Shown one piece after another: positions 19,104 to 28,073 of a stretch of DNA of 64,000 nucleotides. This stretch comes from G963677085 sp963677085 (GTDB taxonomy: Bacteria; Planctomycetota; Planctomycetia; Pirellulales; Thermoguttaceae): assembly GCA_963677085.2 (NCBI GenBank), contig CAXXFH010000005.1:124001-188000 (forward strand). The letters run 5' to 3'. The notes below the pieces were generated by a model. The model was not told the origin of the DNA. It ran no database searches and saw nothing but the letters and a program-made list of their open reading frames with translations. The position numbers were made by a program, and so were the translations under genes. Each line of letters starts with the position of its first letter. Position 1 is the stretch's first letter.

Positions 19104-19135
19104 GGGTAGATACGTCAGTGTGTTGCATGGGTAGA
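19086..19135 (-). repeat. perfect 25-base tandem duplication of a start region
   Basis: TACGTCAGTGTGTTGCATGG+GTAGA occurs twice in a row (19086-19110 and 19111-19135). Each copy holds an ATG on the minus strand, at 19103 and 19128. The upstream ATG is out of frame and opens a 12-codon upstream frame (MQHTDVSTHATH) that ends inside the real gene. Confidence 0.9.
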
Positions 19136-19245
19136 TTCGTCCTGAACCGTTTCAGCCTTGAAACCAAGGTTCCTGCTGTTTGGGTGAGAGGAAGCGTTCG
19201 AGTGGATGGTGGCGGCGGTGTTTTCGAGGACTTGTGCCGCGAAGA

Positions 19246-19284
19246 CCCCTCACCCCCGGCCCCTCTCCCCGGCGGGGAGAGGGG
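19246..19284. repeat. family-3 repeat, partial copy with perfect hairpin
   Basis: CCCCTCTCCCC (19260-19270), loop GGC and GGGGAGAGGGG (19274-19284) form an 11-base perfect stem, preceded by CCCCTCACCCCCGG. It matches the outer end of the inverted repeats at 21687 and 23371. It lies just beyond the stop of the GH115-like gene and could act as a 3'-end structure. Confidence 0.75.
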
Positions 19285-19292
19285 AGTTTTGT

Positions 19293-21380
19293 TTAGTTGC
19301 CTTCGTTGCGAAGTGTTTCGGCCAGCCTGCGAGTCAGGGCTTCGGCGGCCGGTAAATTCATTTTTTTGTCGCCGCGATACCAGTTTTCCCATTTGTCGCC
19401 TCGCGAGGCCAGGGCTTTGGCGTCGCGTACACGTTGCATCCCGTCCAGGGCTTTGTCAAGATGTTGTATGCCCTGTTTGCGGTCGCCGTCGTTCAGTGCC
19501 AAACCGGCCCGATAGCTGTTTTCCAGCCATTCTAGAATTCCGAGGAGGATTTGCTGCTGGGCAACAAAGTTGTTCTCGAAGAAGACGCGATCCTGGCCTT
19601 GAAGTTGGCCGAGAACGTTGTCGGCTTCCTTGCCGGCCTGTTCCACCGCCTCGCGTTGTGCCTGGGTTCGGGCCAACTCGCGGCGAATGGCCTTCGGATC
19701 GCTAATACGCAGTGTTTCTTGGCCTTTCGCTTGTTTAGCAAGCGACTCGAGGAAACGAGTGCCGGCGTGGCGCGTCTCGCCGTCGAGCCGTCGACGACGA
19801 TTGGTTTGAGGGTCGACGTAACTGGCGAACAACTTCCGGTAGCAACGTTCGGCCGGCTTGGCTGCAGGGCCGAAACGCTGTTGGCACCAATCGCTGAAAT
19901 ACGCGTCGGGATCGAAGGCGTTGAAGTCACGTAGCATTCGGGCGCCGGCGTCCACGCCCAGGGCGAATTCGCGGACATTGCCCACGTTCATGATGGCGTA
20001 GTAGTTGGATCCCCGGTCGACGGCCAGTTTGAAAATGCTGTGGATTTTTTGCGGCGACAGGGCTTGGGTTAGATGAGGCCCGGTACCCCAAAGCTGCTGG
20101 TGGTAATAGACGCCGTAGTTGCGCTTCGGCTCACGCTCGACATTGTAGAAATCGTCCTGCAACTTCCAGCCGGGGCTGTTGTCGGAGAAGATCACGGCAA
20201 CGCCCGGCGGAAACTTCAAGTGGCCCGCATTGTGTAGCGAAGCCCCTTCCATCCAAAGCGTGGTGGTCGCCGGCGGATTGGGACGTGGGTCGACATTTCG
20301 AACGATTTCCCATTGCAGGGCCATGGCATCGGAAATCAACTTTCCGCGGCCTTCGTCGGTCTTGGGCGCCTTCGGGTCGGAAACCCAAACCGGCCGGTCG
20401 GCGATTCCGCGAAGCCCAAGTTGCCAGATCACGCGATCGCCGTACTTCGCCCAACGGGCGGCGTAGTCGCGCCAAATGGCCTCGAACTTCTCGGGGTGCC
20501 GCGTAAACGAAAAGGGCACGTTTTCACCCCGATCGCGATAGTAGTTGAGAAACCCGAAACCGCTAACACCCAGGGGCTCGATGTGATGCATCGTGACGAA
20601 CAGTCCTCGCCGCGTGGCCTCCTCGATAAGCCGCTCTTCGTTGGGGTTGCGAATATCGACAAACGACGCAGGAATCACCAGGTTGTATTGCAGCCGCAAC
20701 AGGGCCTCGAACACGTGGGGCGACGCCTTGGGGGAGGTGACCAGATGGTAATATGCGTAGTCGATATCGCGCCGACCGCCGTCAAGGTGCCATTCGGTGA
20801 GCAGGTCTTCGTCGTTAAGAAACCAGCCGCGATAGCGGAACGTGGGCGGCTTGCCGACGATGTCGACCTTCGACCAGCTAAGAGTATCGCGCCGGGCCGG
20901 CTGCCGATCCGTCCAGAAATACATCGGGTCGACGCCCAGGTATTGCTCGATGAAGGCGTAGATGGCGAACATTGTCCCACGCTCGTCGCTGCCTGCGATC
21001 AAGAGGCAGTTTTTGACGGGCCCAGGCCCAACTTCCGAACTCGCCGTGGTGACGCGATACGCTTCCCACTTGCCTTGAAGCTCATCGACCGACGAGTCAA
21101 AACGTTTTAGGGCGGCAAGCGATCCGGGCTGCATCACCGAACCCACGACGACACAATCGGCCGATGCCTCTTCGAGCGATGGGACGATGGCCAACTGTTT
21201 GCTAGTGATCTTTTGCACATCGCTAAGCAAATCGTCAACGGCCAGTCGCACGCATTCTGGTTCGTCCGGGCAAATAAAGACCGTAGCCTGGTGGTCAGTG
21301 CCTACCAGGTCGAACGCGAACGTGGGAGCGCCAACGAACAACGTCAGGCAAAAAAGCGGCACGGCTCGGAGCATCTTCAT
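19293..21380 (-). CDS. secreted GH115-like protein
   Basis: A 695-residue exported protein with a signal peptide over ~1-22 (LFCLTLFVGAPTFA). The first ~150 residues look like the N-terminal domain of GH115 (VRLAVDDLLSDVQKIT, ASADCVVVGSV, LLIAGSDERGTMFAIYAFIEQYLGVDPMYFW). A barrel-like region follows with RYRGWFLNDEDLLTEW, a GH115 signature segment, then LFVTMHHIEPLGVSGFGF. GH115 enzymes remove 4-O-methyl-glucuronic acid from xylan, and most are 800-1000 residues, so this one is short at the C-terminus. AGGAG lies 12 bases before the ATG. It is upstream of the hydrolase and GH genes on the same strand. Confidence 0.75.
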   Translation of the reverse strand: MKMLRAVPLFCLTLFVGAPTFAFDLVGTDHQATVFICPDEPECVRLAVDDLLSDVQKITSKQLAIVPSLEEASADCVVVGSVMQPGSLAALKRFDSSVDELQGKWEAYRVTTASSEVGPGPVKNCLLIAGSDERGTMFAIYAFIEQYLGVDPMYFWTDRQPARRDTLSWSKVDIVGKPPTFRYRGWFLNDEDLLTEWHLDGGRRDIDYAYYHLVTSPKASPHVFEALLRLQYNLVIPASFVDIRNPNEERLIEEATRRGLFVTMHHIEPLGVSGFGFLNYYRDRGENVPFSFTRHPEKFEAIWRDYAARWAKYGDRVIWQLGLRGIADRPVWVSDPKAPKTDEGRGKLISDAMALQWEIVRNVDPRPNPPATTTLWMEGASLHNAGHLKFPPGVAVIFSDNSPGWKLQDDFYNVEREPKRNYGVYYHQQLWGTGPHLTQALSPQKIHSIFKLAVDRGSNYYAIMNVGNVREFALGVDAGARMLRDFNAFDPDAYFSDWCQQRFGPAAKPAERCYRKLFASYVDPQTNRRRRLDGETRHAGTRFLESLAKQAKGQETLRISDPKAIRRELARTQAQREAVEQAGKEADNVLGQLQGQDRVFFENNFVAQQQILLGILEWLENSYRAGLALNDGDRKQGIQHLDKALDGMQRVRDAKALASRGDKWENWYRGDKKMNLPAAEALTRRLAETLRNEGN

Positions 21381-21864
21381 CGATCGGCAATCTCCTGTTG
21401 AAACACCACCTGATTAGCGATAGTGGCAAGGTTTACGGCGAGCGGTTTTCCCTTATAGGTCAGTTTGGGATATCTGTTAGGCAATGCAATGGACAGAAAC
21501 GCCGGTTCTTGTACGAATCGCCCGTTTTTGTACAGTTCGGCTACCCTTTGGACAGCCCGACCGCGATTCTGCCGTGGGTGGCATGGATTTTGTTGCCGGC
21601 GGTGCTGCGGTGCGGTACGCTCAGGACGTCAACGGTTTGCCGAGTGAAAGACGTCACTTGCTTCAGCGTGCGTTTGGAAAACATACTCCCCTCTCCCTTT
21701 TGGGAGAGGGGCCGGGGGTGAGGGGATTTTCAGCGAGAGTTTTCCCGATCACAACACCTTCTCCGCTGCAAACCACCCTCACCCGGCGGCTTTGCCGCCA
21801 CCCTCTCCCGCACGGCGGGAGAGGGAACGCTTCCGTGAAACCACATCTCGAAAAGGAGACGGCC
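21381..21864. other. divergent intergenic region
   Basis: It separates the start of the minus-strand GH115-like gene from the plus-strand GH gene at 21865. A frame runs through it in phase with the GH gene but has no coding character. The right half is the left arm of an inverted repeat pair. Confidence 0.5.
21687..21826 (+). repeat. family-3 repeat, left arm of an inverted pair
   Basis: About 140 bases: hairpin CCCCTCTCCC-TTTT-GGGAGAGGGG, then a GATTTTCAGCGAGAGTTTTC segment, CACAACACCTTCTCCGCTGC, the hairpin GGCGGCTTTGCCGCC and CCCTCTCCCGCACGGCGGGA. The right arm at 23371-23514 is its near-identical inverse. Confidence 0.9.
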
Positions 21865-23367
21865 ATGAAACGCTCTTCCCGTCGTTCGTTTCTGCAACGA
21901 AGCTTACTGACGACTGCTGCCGTAACGACCGGGCCTGCATTGCTTCACGGTGAAGAGAAGCCCAAGGTTGCCGTGGCGGTGAAGCCGGACGAGACGTATT
22001 CGTTCAAGTATCCGGTAGTTGGCAGCGTAAAACCACGACGTTCGAGTGAGATTGCCGCATCACCGTTGTCGGTAGGGTTCGAGACACTCGACCGGAGAAT
22101 GTTTACTCCAGAAAAGACGTACGAGCATTTGGCCAAGTTGGGTGTGAAGTGGGCTCGGGTGCAGACCGGTTGGGCGCGTACCGAAACGACGAAGGGAGTT
22201 TACGACTTTGCGTGGCTCGATGACGTGGTCGACAACCTGCGGAAGATCGGCATCCAACCATGGTTCAACTACACCTACGGGAATCGTCTTTATACGCCCG
22301 ACGCGCCCGATGAATCGGCCGTCGGTTGGGCACCCGTTTTCAGCGAAGAAGCACGGCAAGGGTGGTTGCGTTACACTCGGGCGATCGCAGAACACTTCGC
22401 CGATCGTGTTACCCATTGGGAAATGTGGAACGAATCGAACATCAGCGTTTTCTGGAAACCGAAGAAAGCCAATCCGCTTGACTACACGGAGTTGGTCAAG
22501 ATTACGGCCCCGGAAATCCGCAAGCGAGTACGCAATGCGGTGATCATCGGCGGAGCGTTCGCCGGCGTGCCGACGAAGTTCATGGCCGATTGCATGAAGG
22601 CCGGCATGGGTGATTACGTCGACCGCGTGTCGTTCCATCCGTATCAGGCCGTGCCGGAGAAGAACCTTGCCAAGAACGTTCAGCAATGGCGCGAGATTAT
22701 AGCCCAACACAATCCGAAGATCCGACTGTGGCAAGGAGAAAACGGTTGTCCGTCGAAGGGCGGCAAGGGTAGCACGGGCGCGCTTTCGAAACTCGATTGG
22801 ACGGAAATACGTCAGGCCAAGTGGGTTACACGACGTATCTTGTCCGACTTGAGCTTAGGCCTGGAGCTGACCAGCTACTTCCACACGGTGGACCTCTGCA
22901 ATTACAACTGGGGTCGTGGTGCCAGCGACCAGACGAACTACAAGGGGCTGCTGCGAGGTACCGACTACACGCCCAAACCGGCGTATTTCGCGTATCAAAC
23001 GGTGTGCGCGTTGTTCGACGCCGAGACGTCGACCTGCGACGAGTCGCCTAAGGTGGTCGCGAAGGATCTCGATGAGTCCAAGGCGGCAGTTGTCGAAACG
23101 GCCGGCTTCATGCGTGATGGCAAACCAATGTTCGCCTATTGGGCGGCGGCCGATATGCAGAAGGGTTGGACGGCCGTGGCGGCGGATGTTGCGCTACCTT
23201 CGGCAACTGGGCAGATGAAGCAACCGGTGCTTGTCGACCTGATCAGTGGTAAGGTGTTCGAACTGCCGCCAGTCACGGCGCAGGGCAAGGCACTGGTGTT
23301 TGAGAACGTGCCGTTGCTCGATTATCCGTTGTTGGTTGCCGACCGCTCGGTGGTGTTCGGTGGATAG
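21865..23367 (+). CDS. secreted (Tat) clan-A-like glycoside hydrolase, paralog 2
   Basis: A 500-residue protein. AAAAGGAG stands 7-14 bases before the ATG. The Tat signal is SRRSFLQRSLL. The fold and motifs follow paralog 1 at 16240 almost throughout: GVKWARVQTGW, IQPWFNYTYGN, a candidate acid/base at WEMWNES (E190), YVDRVSFHPY, and the candidate nucleophile in WQGENGCPSKGG (E292). The NEP of most clan-A enzymes is NES here. It is transcribed opposite to its neighbours, and both ends touch inverted copies of a 140-base repeat, so it may have arrived or turned around as a cassette. The substrate is unknown. Confidence 0.8.
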   Translation: MKRSSRRSFLQRSLLTTAAVTTGPALLHGEEKPKVAVAVKPDETYSFKYPVVGSVKPRRSSEIAASPLSVGFETLDRRMFTPEKTYEHLAKLGVKWARVQTGWARTETTKGVYDFAWLDDVVDNLRKIGIQPWFNYTYGNRLYTPDAPDESAVGWAPVFSEEARQGWLRYTRAIAEHFADRVTHWEMWNESNISVFWKPKKANPLDYTELVKITAPEIRKRVRNAVIIGGAFAGVPTKFMADCMKAGMGDYVDRVSFHPYQAVPEKNLAKNVQQWREIIAQHNPKIRLWQGENGCPSKGGKGSTGALSKLDWTEIRQAKWVTRRILSDLSLGLELTSYFHTVDLCNYNWGRGASDQTNYKGLLRGTDYTPKPAYFAYQTVCALFDAETSTCDESPKVVAKDLDESKAAVVETAGFMRDGKPMFAYWAAADMQKGWTAVAADVALPSATGQMKQPVLVDLISGKVFELPPVTAQGKALVFENVPLLDYPLLVADRSVVFGG

Positions 23368-23370
23368 GGC

Positions 23371-23514
23371 GTACCCTCGCCCGCTTTTTCGGGAGAGGGT
23401 GGCGGCGAAGCCGCCGGGTGAGGGCGGTTTGCAGCGGGGAAGGTGTTGTGATTGGGAAAACTTTCGCTGAAAAACCCCTACCCCCGGCCCCTCTCCCCAA
23501 AGGGGTGAGGGGAG
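23371..23514 (-). repeat. family-3 repeat, right arm of an inverted pair
   Basis: Its reverse complement follows 21687-21826 with few changes: GGGGAGAGGGGCCGGGGGT, TTTTCAGCGAAAGTTTTCCC, ATCACAACACCTTCCCCGC, CACCCGGCGGCTTCGCCGCC. It starts four bases after the stop of the GH gene and ends eight bases before the GH28 stop. Confidence 0.9.
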
Positions 23515-23521
23515 AAGATGG

Positions 23522-25117
23522 CTATTGCCACTCGACTGCATCGGCCGTGGCGCCGTCTTTGAGTTCGTAGCAGCGGCCGTCTTCGCGCGGGGCGACGTTT
23601 GTCGCGCGGATGTCCTTCGTGTTACGGCCGTGTAATTCGAGAAACACGGAGGCGGTTGCCGGCCAGTTCATCGTGGTGATTCGCAGGCCGGTTGAATCGA
23701 ATAGTCGGAAGACCGGGGACTCGTCGACGTGAAGCGTTGCCCGATTGATCGAGAGGTGTCGGGCATTCTCACAGTAGACGCCGCGTTTGGCGTTGATCGC
23801 GATATCGTCGAACGTGATGTCTTCGATCACGCTTTCGGGTAGGCCGCGAATCTCGATCGCGTATTTTGCCGACTCGCACTTGATTTGTTCCATGTGGAAG
23901 CCGCGGAACGTCGGCATGGCATCCGTCGATTCGCGTCCGCCACCATATTTCAGAGTGAGTTGAATGGCGGCGCCGCGGACTTTGGCCATCGTGATGTTGC
24001 GCACCCAGACGTTTTCCACGATGCCGCCGCGTCCCGGCTTCGACTTGATGCGAATCCCTCGATCGACGCCGTGAAATTCGCAGTCGTGGACGAATACGTT
24101 GCGCACGTCGGCCGACATCTCGCTGCCGACGCCCACACCGCAGTGCCCGCCCTCCATCCGGCAGTGGCGCACGACGACGTTTTCACACGGGATACCTACA
24201 GTCCAGGCATCTTCATTACGGCCGGCCTTGAGGATGATGCAATCGTCACCCGTCTTGAGGTAGCAGTGCTCGATGAGCATGTTCTTGCACGAGTCGGGAT
24301 CGATGCCGTCGCCGTTGGGAACCCCGTGTGTCAGAATGCGTAGCTTGCGGCAGACGACGTTTTCGCAATAGACCGGGTGGATGGTCCAAGAGGGGCCGTC
24401 TTTGATCGTGAAGCCCTCGAACAACACGTTTTTGCAGCGGTAGGTTTGGATAAATGGCGGACGCACGCCGGCTTCGACCGTGCCGTACACCCGTTTTTCG
24501 ACCTGAATCGCCTTGGCTGGGGCTTCGAAGAGATGCGTCATGCCCGGCTGCTTATGCTTCCAAGGCCACCACCGTTGCCCTTGGCCGTTGAGTGTGCCGC
24601 CGCCCGTGACGGCGATGTTCGTGCAGTCGATGGCGTAGACCAACGGCGAGTAGTTGTAGCAACGCACGCCACCGCGTTGGATGAGCACCACGGGCAAATA
24701 ATCTTCGAAACGTTGACTGAAGAGAATCTCGGCCTTGTCATCGAGGTGCAAGCGGATATTGCTCTTCAGGTGGATCGGGCCGGTGAGCCAAGTGCCAGCC
24801 GGCACGAGCACTGTTCCTCCGCCTGCCTTGGCGCAAGCGGCAACGGCGGTGGCAAAGGCCTTGGTGTTCATCGTCTTGCCGTCGGCCACGGCGCCGTGGT
24901 CGCGGATGTTGACCGTGTGGTCGGCGAACGTCGGCCGGCACAGTCTGGGCATTGCAAACGGTGCGTTCAGCGGGGCAAGGGGCTGTCGGTCGTCGGCGGC
25001 GTAAACGTTTGCCGGGATTGTGCCGAAGAACAACAGCATCGCAAGACACGCCCGGTGGTGTACGACATAATTCTTCAACCAACCGGTGGTTTGACGGTGG
25101 GGAAACACGTTGGGCAT
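23522..25117 (-). CDS. secreted glycoside hydrolase family 28 (polygalacturonase-like)
   Basis: A 531-residue exported protein. The start is placed at 25117 (MPNVFPHRQ) because GAGGTG lies six bases upstream; an alternative ATG is at 25144. An atypically long signal region ends near ANVYA. The parallel beta-helix of GH28 is clear. NIRDHGAVADGKT opens the domain, and the catalytic set is NGDGIDPD, TGDDCI, GGHCGVGVGSEM (the usual GHG is GHC here) and GIRIKSKPGRGG with the RIK motif. GH28 enzymes cut galacturonan or rhamnogalacturonan, mostly in the periplasm or outside. It belongs with the upstream glycan locus on function. Confidence 0.85.
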   Translation of the reverse strand: MPNVFPHRQTTGWLKNYVVHHRACLAMLLFFGTIPANVYAADDRQPLAPLNAPFAMPRLCRPTFADHTVNIRDHGAVADGKTMNTKAFATAVAACAKAGGGTVLVPAGTWLTGPIHLKSNIRLHLDDKAEILFSQRFEDYLPVVLIQRGGVRCYNYSPLVYAIDCTNIAVTGGGTLNGQGQRWWPWKHKQPGMTHLFEAPAKAIQVEKRVYGTVEAGVRPPFIQTYRCKNVLFEGFTIKDGPSWTIHPVYCENVVCRKLRILTHGVPNGDGIDPDSCKNMLIEHCYLKTGDDCIILKAGRNEDAWTVGIPCENVVVRHCRMEGGHCGVGVGSEMSADVRNVFVHDCEFHGVDRGIRIKSKPGRGGIVENVWVRNITMAKVRGAAIQLTLKYGGGRESTDAMPTFRGFHMEQIKCESAKYAIEIRGLPESVIEDITFDDIAINAKRGVYCENARHLSINRATLHVDESPVFRLFDSTGLRITTMNWPATASVFLELHGRNTKDIRATNVAPREDGRCYELKDGATADAVEWQ

Positions 25118-25505
25118 GGTCGGCACCTCGCGTTGAGAACTCATCGACTTCAGACAGCCGATCGATTGCAGTATGACGTGGCCGTTTTGAGATACCATGG
25201 ACAGAATGTTGACGATTTAGACACGGCGAAGGGAAGGGGGGAACTGGGGCTGGGAATAATGCTGTCTGACGCTATCCCGTTAGGCCTCGACCGCTGGTCG
25301 CGTCCGACGTTACCAACCGCGTTACCAACGGCCGAGACGTCGCCCCGCATTGAATTGGTTGGCAGTAGAAACAGCCAGAACTCGCTAAGTGCCCTAACTT
25401 TTCGGGGTGAGTGTCACATCGCTGGTCAGTATTAGATCTCTGTATCCCCCCGTTGGTACCGGCTGCGTTTTCACTGGCGAGCGAAACGGGTAGGATAGAG
25501 CTGTT

Positions 25506-26909
25506 ATGAAAGATCCATCGGCAGCAATTCTGGTTCCGGCAGGCGTTGCACTTCTGGGTGTGGCGGCGCTCGCGGTATGGATGTATAGCCCACCGGTTGT
25601 TGCCATCGAAATGCGCGTGCCGGGCTTGGACCGGCCGGCTACCGGCGGTGCGGCTGTCACGGCTCGTCCACTGAAAGCAACCGAAACGACTTTCCAGGGC
25701 AAACCGGCTGATCTGCCTGGCATGTGGCAACAATTCCGCGGGCCGTCGCTCGACGGAATCTGTCACGACACGGTTCCGCTAGCTCGTCAATGGCCGCCCG
25801 AGGGGCCGCCGGCACTTTGGGAGCTTCAGCTCGGTGAAGGTCATGCGGGTGCGGCCGTGCGCGATGGGTGCGTATTCGTCATGGACTACGATCGCGAGAA
25901 AGAGGCCGACGCCCTGCGGTGCTTTTCGTTGGCCGACGGAGCCGAGATTTGGCGAGTGACTTATCCGGTGGTTGTCAAACGTAACCACGGCATGTCGCGC
26001 ACCGTGCCCGTGGTAACCGAGAAGTATTGCGTGGCGATCGGCCCGAAATGCCACGTGACGTGTTGCGACCCGGCCTCTGGAAAAGTGTTTTGGCTGATCG
26101 ACATGGTTCGGCAGTTCGGTGCCACGGTGCCGCCTTGGTACGCAGGGCAATGTCCACTGGTCGACGAAGAAAACGGTTGGGTGATATTGGCTCCCGGCGG
26201 CGACGACGCATTGCTGGTGGCTTTAGACTGCAAGTCGGGCGAAGTGGTGTGGAAGAGTCCCAATCCGCGCGGTTGGGCGATGACGCACGTTTCCGTTGTG
26301 CCCATGGAATTCGCTGGGCGGAAGACCTACGTCTACTGTGGCAAGGGCGGCGTGGCCGGCATCGCGGCCGACGACGGTTCGTACCTTTGGGATACGACCG
26401 ACTGGAAGATCAGCATCGCCACGGTGCCTTCGCCAGTCGTTTTGCCGGAAGCACGCATCTTCTGCTCGGGAGGGTACAACTCCGGGGCCGTCATGCTACA
26501 GCTTCATGGCAACGACGCCCAGATAACGGCCGATACGTTGTTTCGTCTGAAGCCCCGCGTTTTCGGCTCCACGCAACAGACACCGATTCTGTTTGACGAA
26601 CATTTGTACGGCGTTCGTGAAAAAGACAAGCAGTTGGTTTGCCTCGACCTGGAGGGGCACGAGGTTTGGGCCAGCGGCTCGCAACATAAGTTTGGCATCG
26701 GTCCCTACCTTATTGCCGATGGAGTAATTTTTGTGCTGAGCGACTCGGGCAAGCTAACCTTGGCGGAAGCCACTGCGGAAGGTTACCACCAGTTGGCCGA
26801 GGCCCAAGTGCTCGACGGCCACGACTGCTGGGGTCCGATGGCTTTGGTCGGCGGTCGATTGATTCTCCGCGATTTGACCACCATGGTGTGTTTAGATGTG
26901 GCTGAATGA
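25506..26909 (+). CDS. membrane-anchored PQQ-like beta-propeller protein
   Basis: A 467-residue protein with one N-terminal helix (~7-28) and the rest outside the cytoplasm. It is built of PQQ-type blades with recurring Gly-Asp-Gly and Trp-containing strands: FRGPSLDGI at the start, then LADGAEIWRVTYP, CDPASGKVFWLID, KSGEVVWKSPNP, GIAADDGSYLWDT and LEGHEVWASG. It resembles BamB-like and PQQ-repeat proteins of planctomycetes, which usually lack proven cofactor binding. It is the first gene of the redox operon. The next gene begins 81 bases later. Confidence 0.8.
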   Translation: MKDPSAAILVPAGVALLGVAALAVWMYSPPVVAIEMRVPGLDRPATGGAAVTARPLKATETTFQGKPADLPGMWQQFRGPSLDGICHDTVPLARQWPPEGPPALWELQLGEGHAGAAVRDGCVFVMDYDREKEADALRCFSLADGAEIWRVTYPVVVKRNHGMSRTVPVVTEKYCVAIGPKCHVTCCDPASGKVFWLIDMVRQFGATVPPWYAGQCPLVDEENGWVILAPGGDDALLVALDCKSGEVVWKSPNPRGWAMTHVSVVPMEFAGRKTYVYCGKGGVAGIAADDGSYLWDTTDWKISIATVPSPVVLPEARIFCSGGYNSGAVMLQLHGNDAQITADTLFRLKPRVFGSTQQTPILFDEHLYGVREKDKQLVCLDLEGHEVWASGSQHKFGIGPYLIADGVIFVLSDSGKLTLAEATAEGYHQLAEAQVLDGHDCWGPMALVGGRLILRDLTTMVCLDVAE

Positions 26910-26990
26910 GAAACACCCTAGCAGCCAGATGGTGGCCGTTTGGGTTCATGGCCGCTGAAGTGGCCACGCCTTTTATGCAATAGTAGTTGT

Positions 26991-28073
26991 ATGCGAGCGA
27001 AAGCTTCCATCCCCGTAATCAACTTGATCATTGCCGTCGTGATCGTCGCGGCGACGATCACGGCTGTCGTGGCCGTGGTGTCGATCGATCCCTGGGCCCA
27101 ACGGGGAAGCGGGCTGGCCGAGCGGTTCGACTACGACCTGGACGCTTACCATGAAATCGATCCGCAGTGGATCAAGTACCGCGAGGCGGCGTTGTTTTCC
27201 AGCAGCTTGCACGAGCCGCGCGCGATTGCCGTGGGACCTAACGACACAATTTACCTGGCGGGCGATCGCGCGATCGAAATTCTCGACTCCGACGGCTCGC
27301 ACCGCCGTAACATTTCGCTTTCGTTCGCGCCCGCGTGTTTGGTGGTCGTTGGCAGCAAGTCAGGCGAGAAAACAGACGCGACATGGCGGATGTACGTCGG
27401 CGACCGGCAACGCGTTTACGTCGTCTCGGGCGATGGCACTGTAGAGGCCACCTGGGATTCGCCGGGCGAACGCGCCTTGTTCACCTCGATCGCCGTCGAC
27501 GAAGACCAACGCAACGTGTTCGTGGCCGACGCAGGTTACAAGATTGTTTGGCACTACGACAACTCCGGCAAGCTGTTGGGACTTATTGGGCAACGCGACG
27601 AAGCACGTAACATCCAGGGTTTTGTCGTTCCAAGCCCCTACTTCGATGTGGCCGTCGCACCCGACGGATTGCTTCGGGCGGTCAACCCGGGCGGGCACCG
27701 TATTGAGGCTTACACGTTTGACGGCCACCTGGAACTGGCCTGGGGGAAGCCGACCATGGGGCTGGAAGGCTTCTGCGGATGCTGCAACCCGGCGCACATC
27801 GCCGTGTTAAGCGACGGGCGAATCGTGACGGCCGAAAAAGGGATTCCTCGCGTCAAGGTTTACTCGAACACGGGCGAGTTCGACGGCGTGGTGGCAGGCC
27901 CCAAGTCGTTTGTCCGCGATGCATCAGTTACCGAAGAAACGCGAAGCGCTCATCGGCCAACGCCATTGGTGGTGGCAACCGACTCGCGTCTGCGAATTCT
28001 CGTACTCGATCCCGCGGCCCGGCAGATACGCGTTTTTGAACGTAATAATCCAAGAACAGATACGAATCGATGA
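26991..28073 (+). CDS. membrane-anchored NHL-repeat beta-propeller protein
   Basis: A 360-residue protein. The start at 26991 (MRAKASIPVINLIIAV) is chosen because the anchor helix follows directly. The body has NHL/SMP-30-like blades (EPRAIAVGPNDTIYLAGDRAIEILD, SIAVDEDQRNVFVADAGY, DVAVAPDGLLRAVNPGGHRIEAY, HIAVLSDGRIVTAEKGIPRVKVY). A conspicuous FCGCCNP motif stands just before the last full blade. The stop overlaps the next start (ATGA at 28070-28073), so expression is coupled to the cysteine-rich protein. It is probably periplasmic, as a scaffold or sensor. Confidence 0.8.
   Translation: MRAKASIPVINLIIAVVIVAATITAVVAVVSIDPWAQRGSGLAERFDYDLDAYHEIDPQWIKYREAALFSSSLHEPRAIAVGPNDTIYLAGDRAIEILDSDGSHRRNISLSFAPACLVVVGSKSGEKTDATWRMYVGDRQRVYVVSGDGTVEATWDSPGERALFTSIAVDEDQRNVFVADAGYKIVWHYDNSGKLLGLIGQRDEARNIQGFVVPSPYFDVAVAPDGLLRAVNPGGHRIEAYTFDGHLELAWGKPTMGLEGFCGCCNPAHIAVLSDGRIVTAEKGIPRVKVYSNTGEFDGVVAGPKSFVRDASVTEETRSAHRPTPLVVATDSRLRILVLDPAARQIRVFERNNPRTDTNR

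Noticed and set aside
21484..21864. In-frame upstream extension of the plus-strand glycosidase
   Set aside because: It runs through a hairpin repeat, and the Tat signal with its ribosome binding site marks the real start at 21865.
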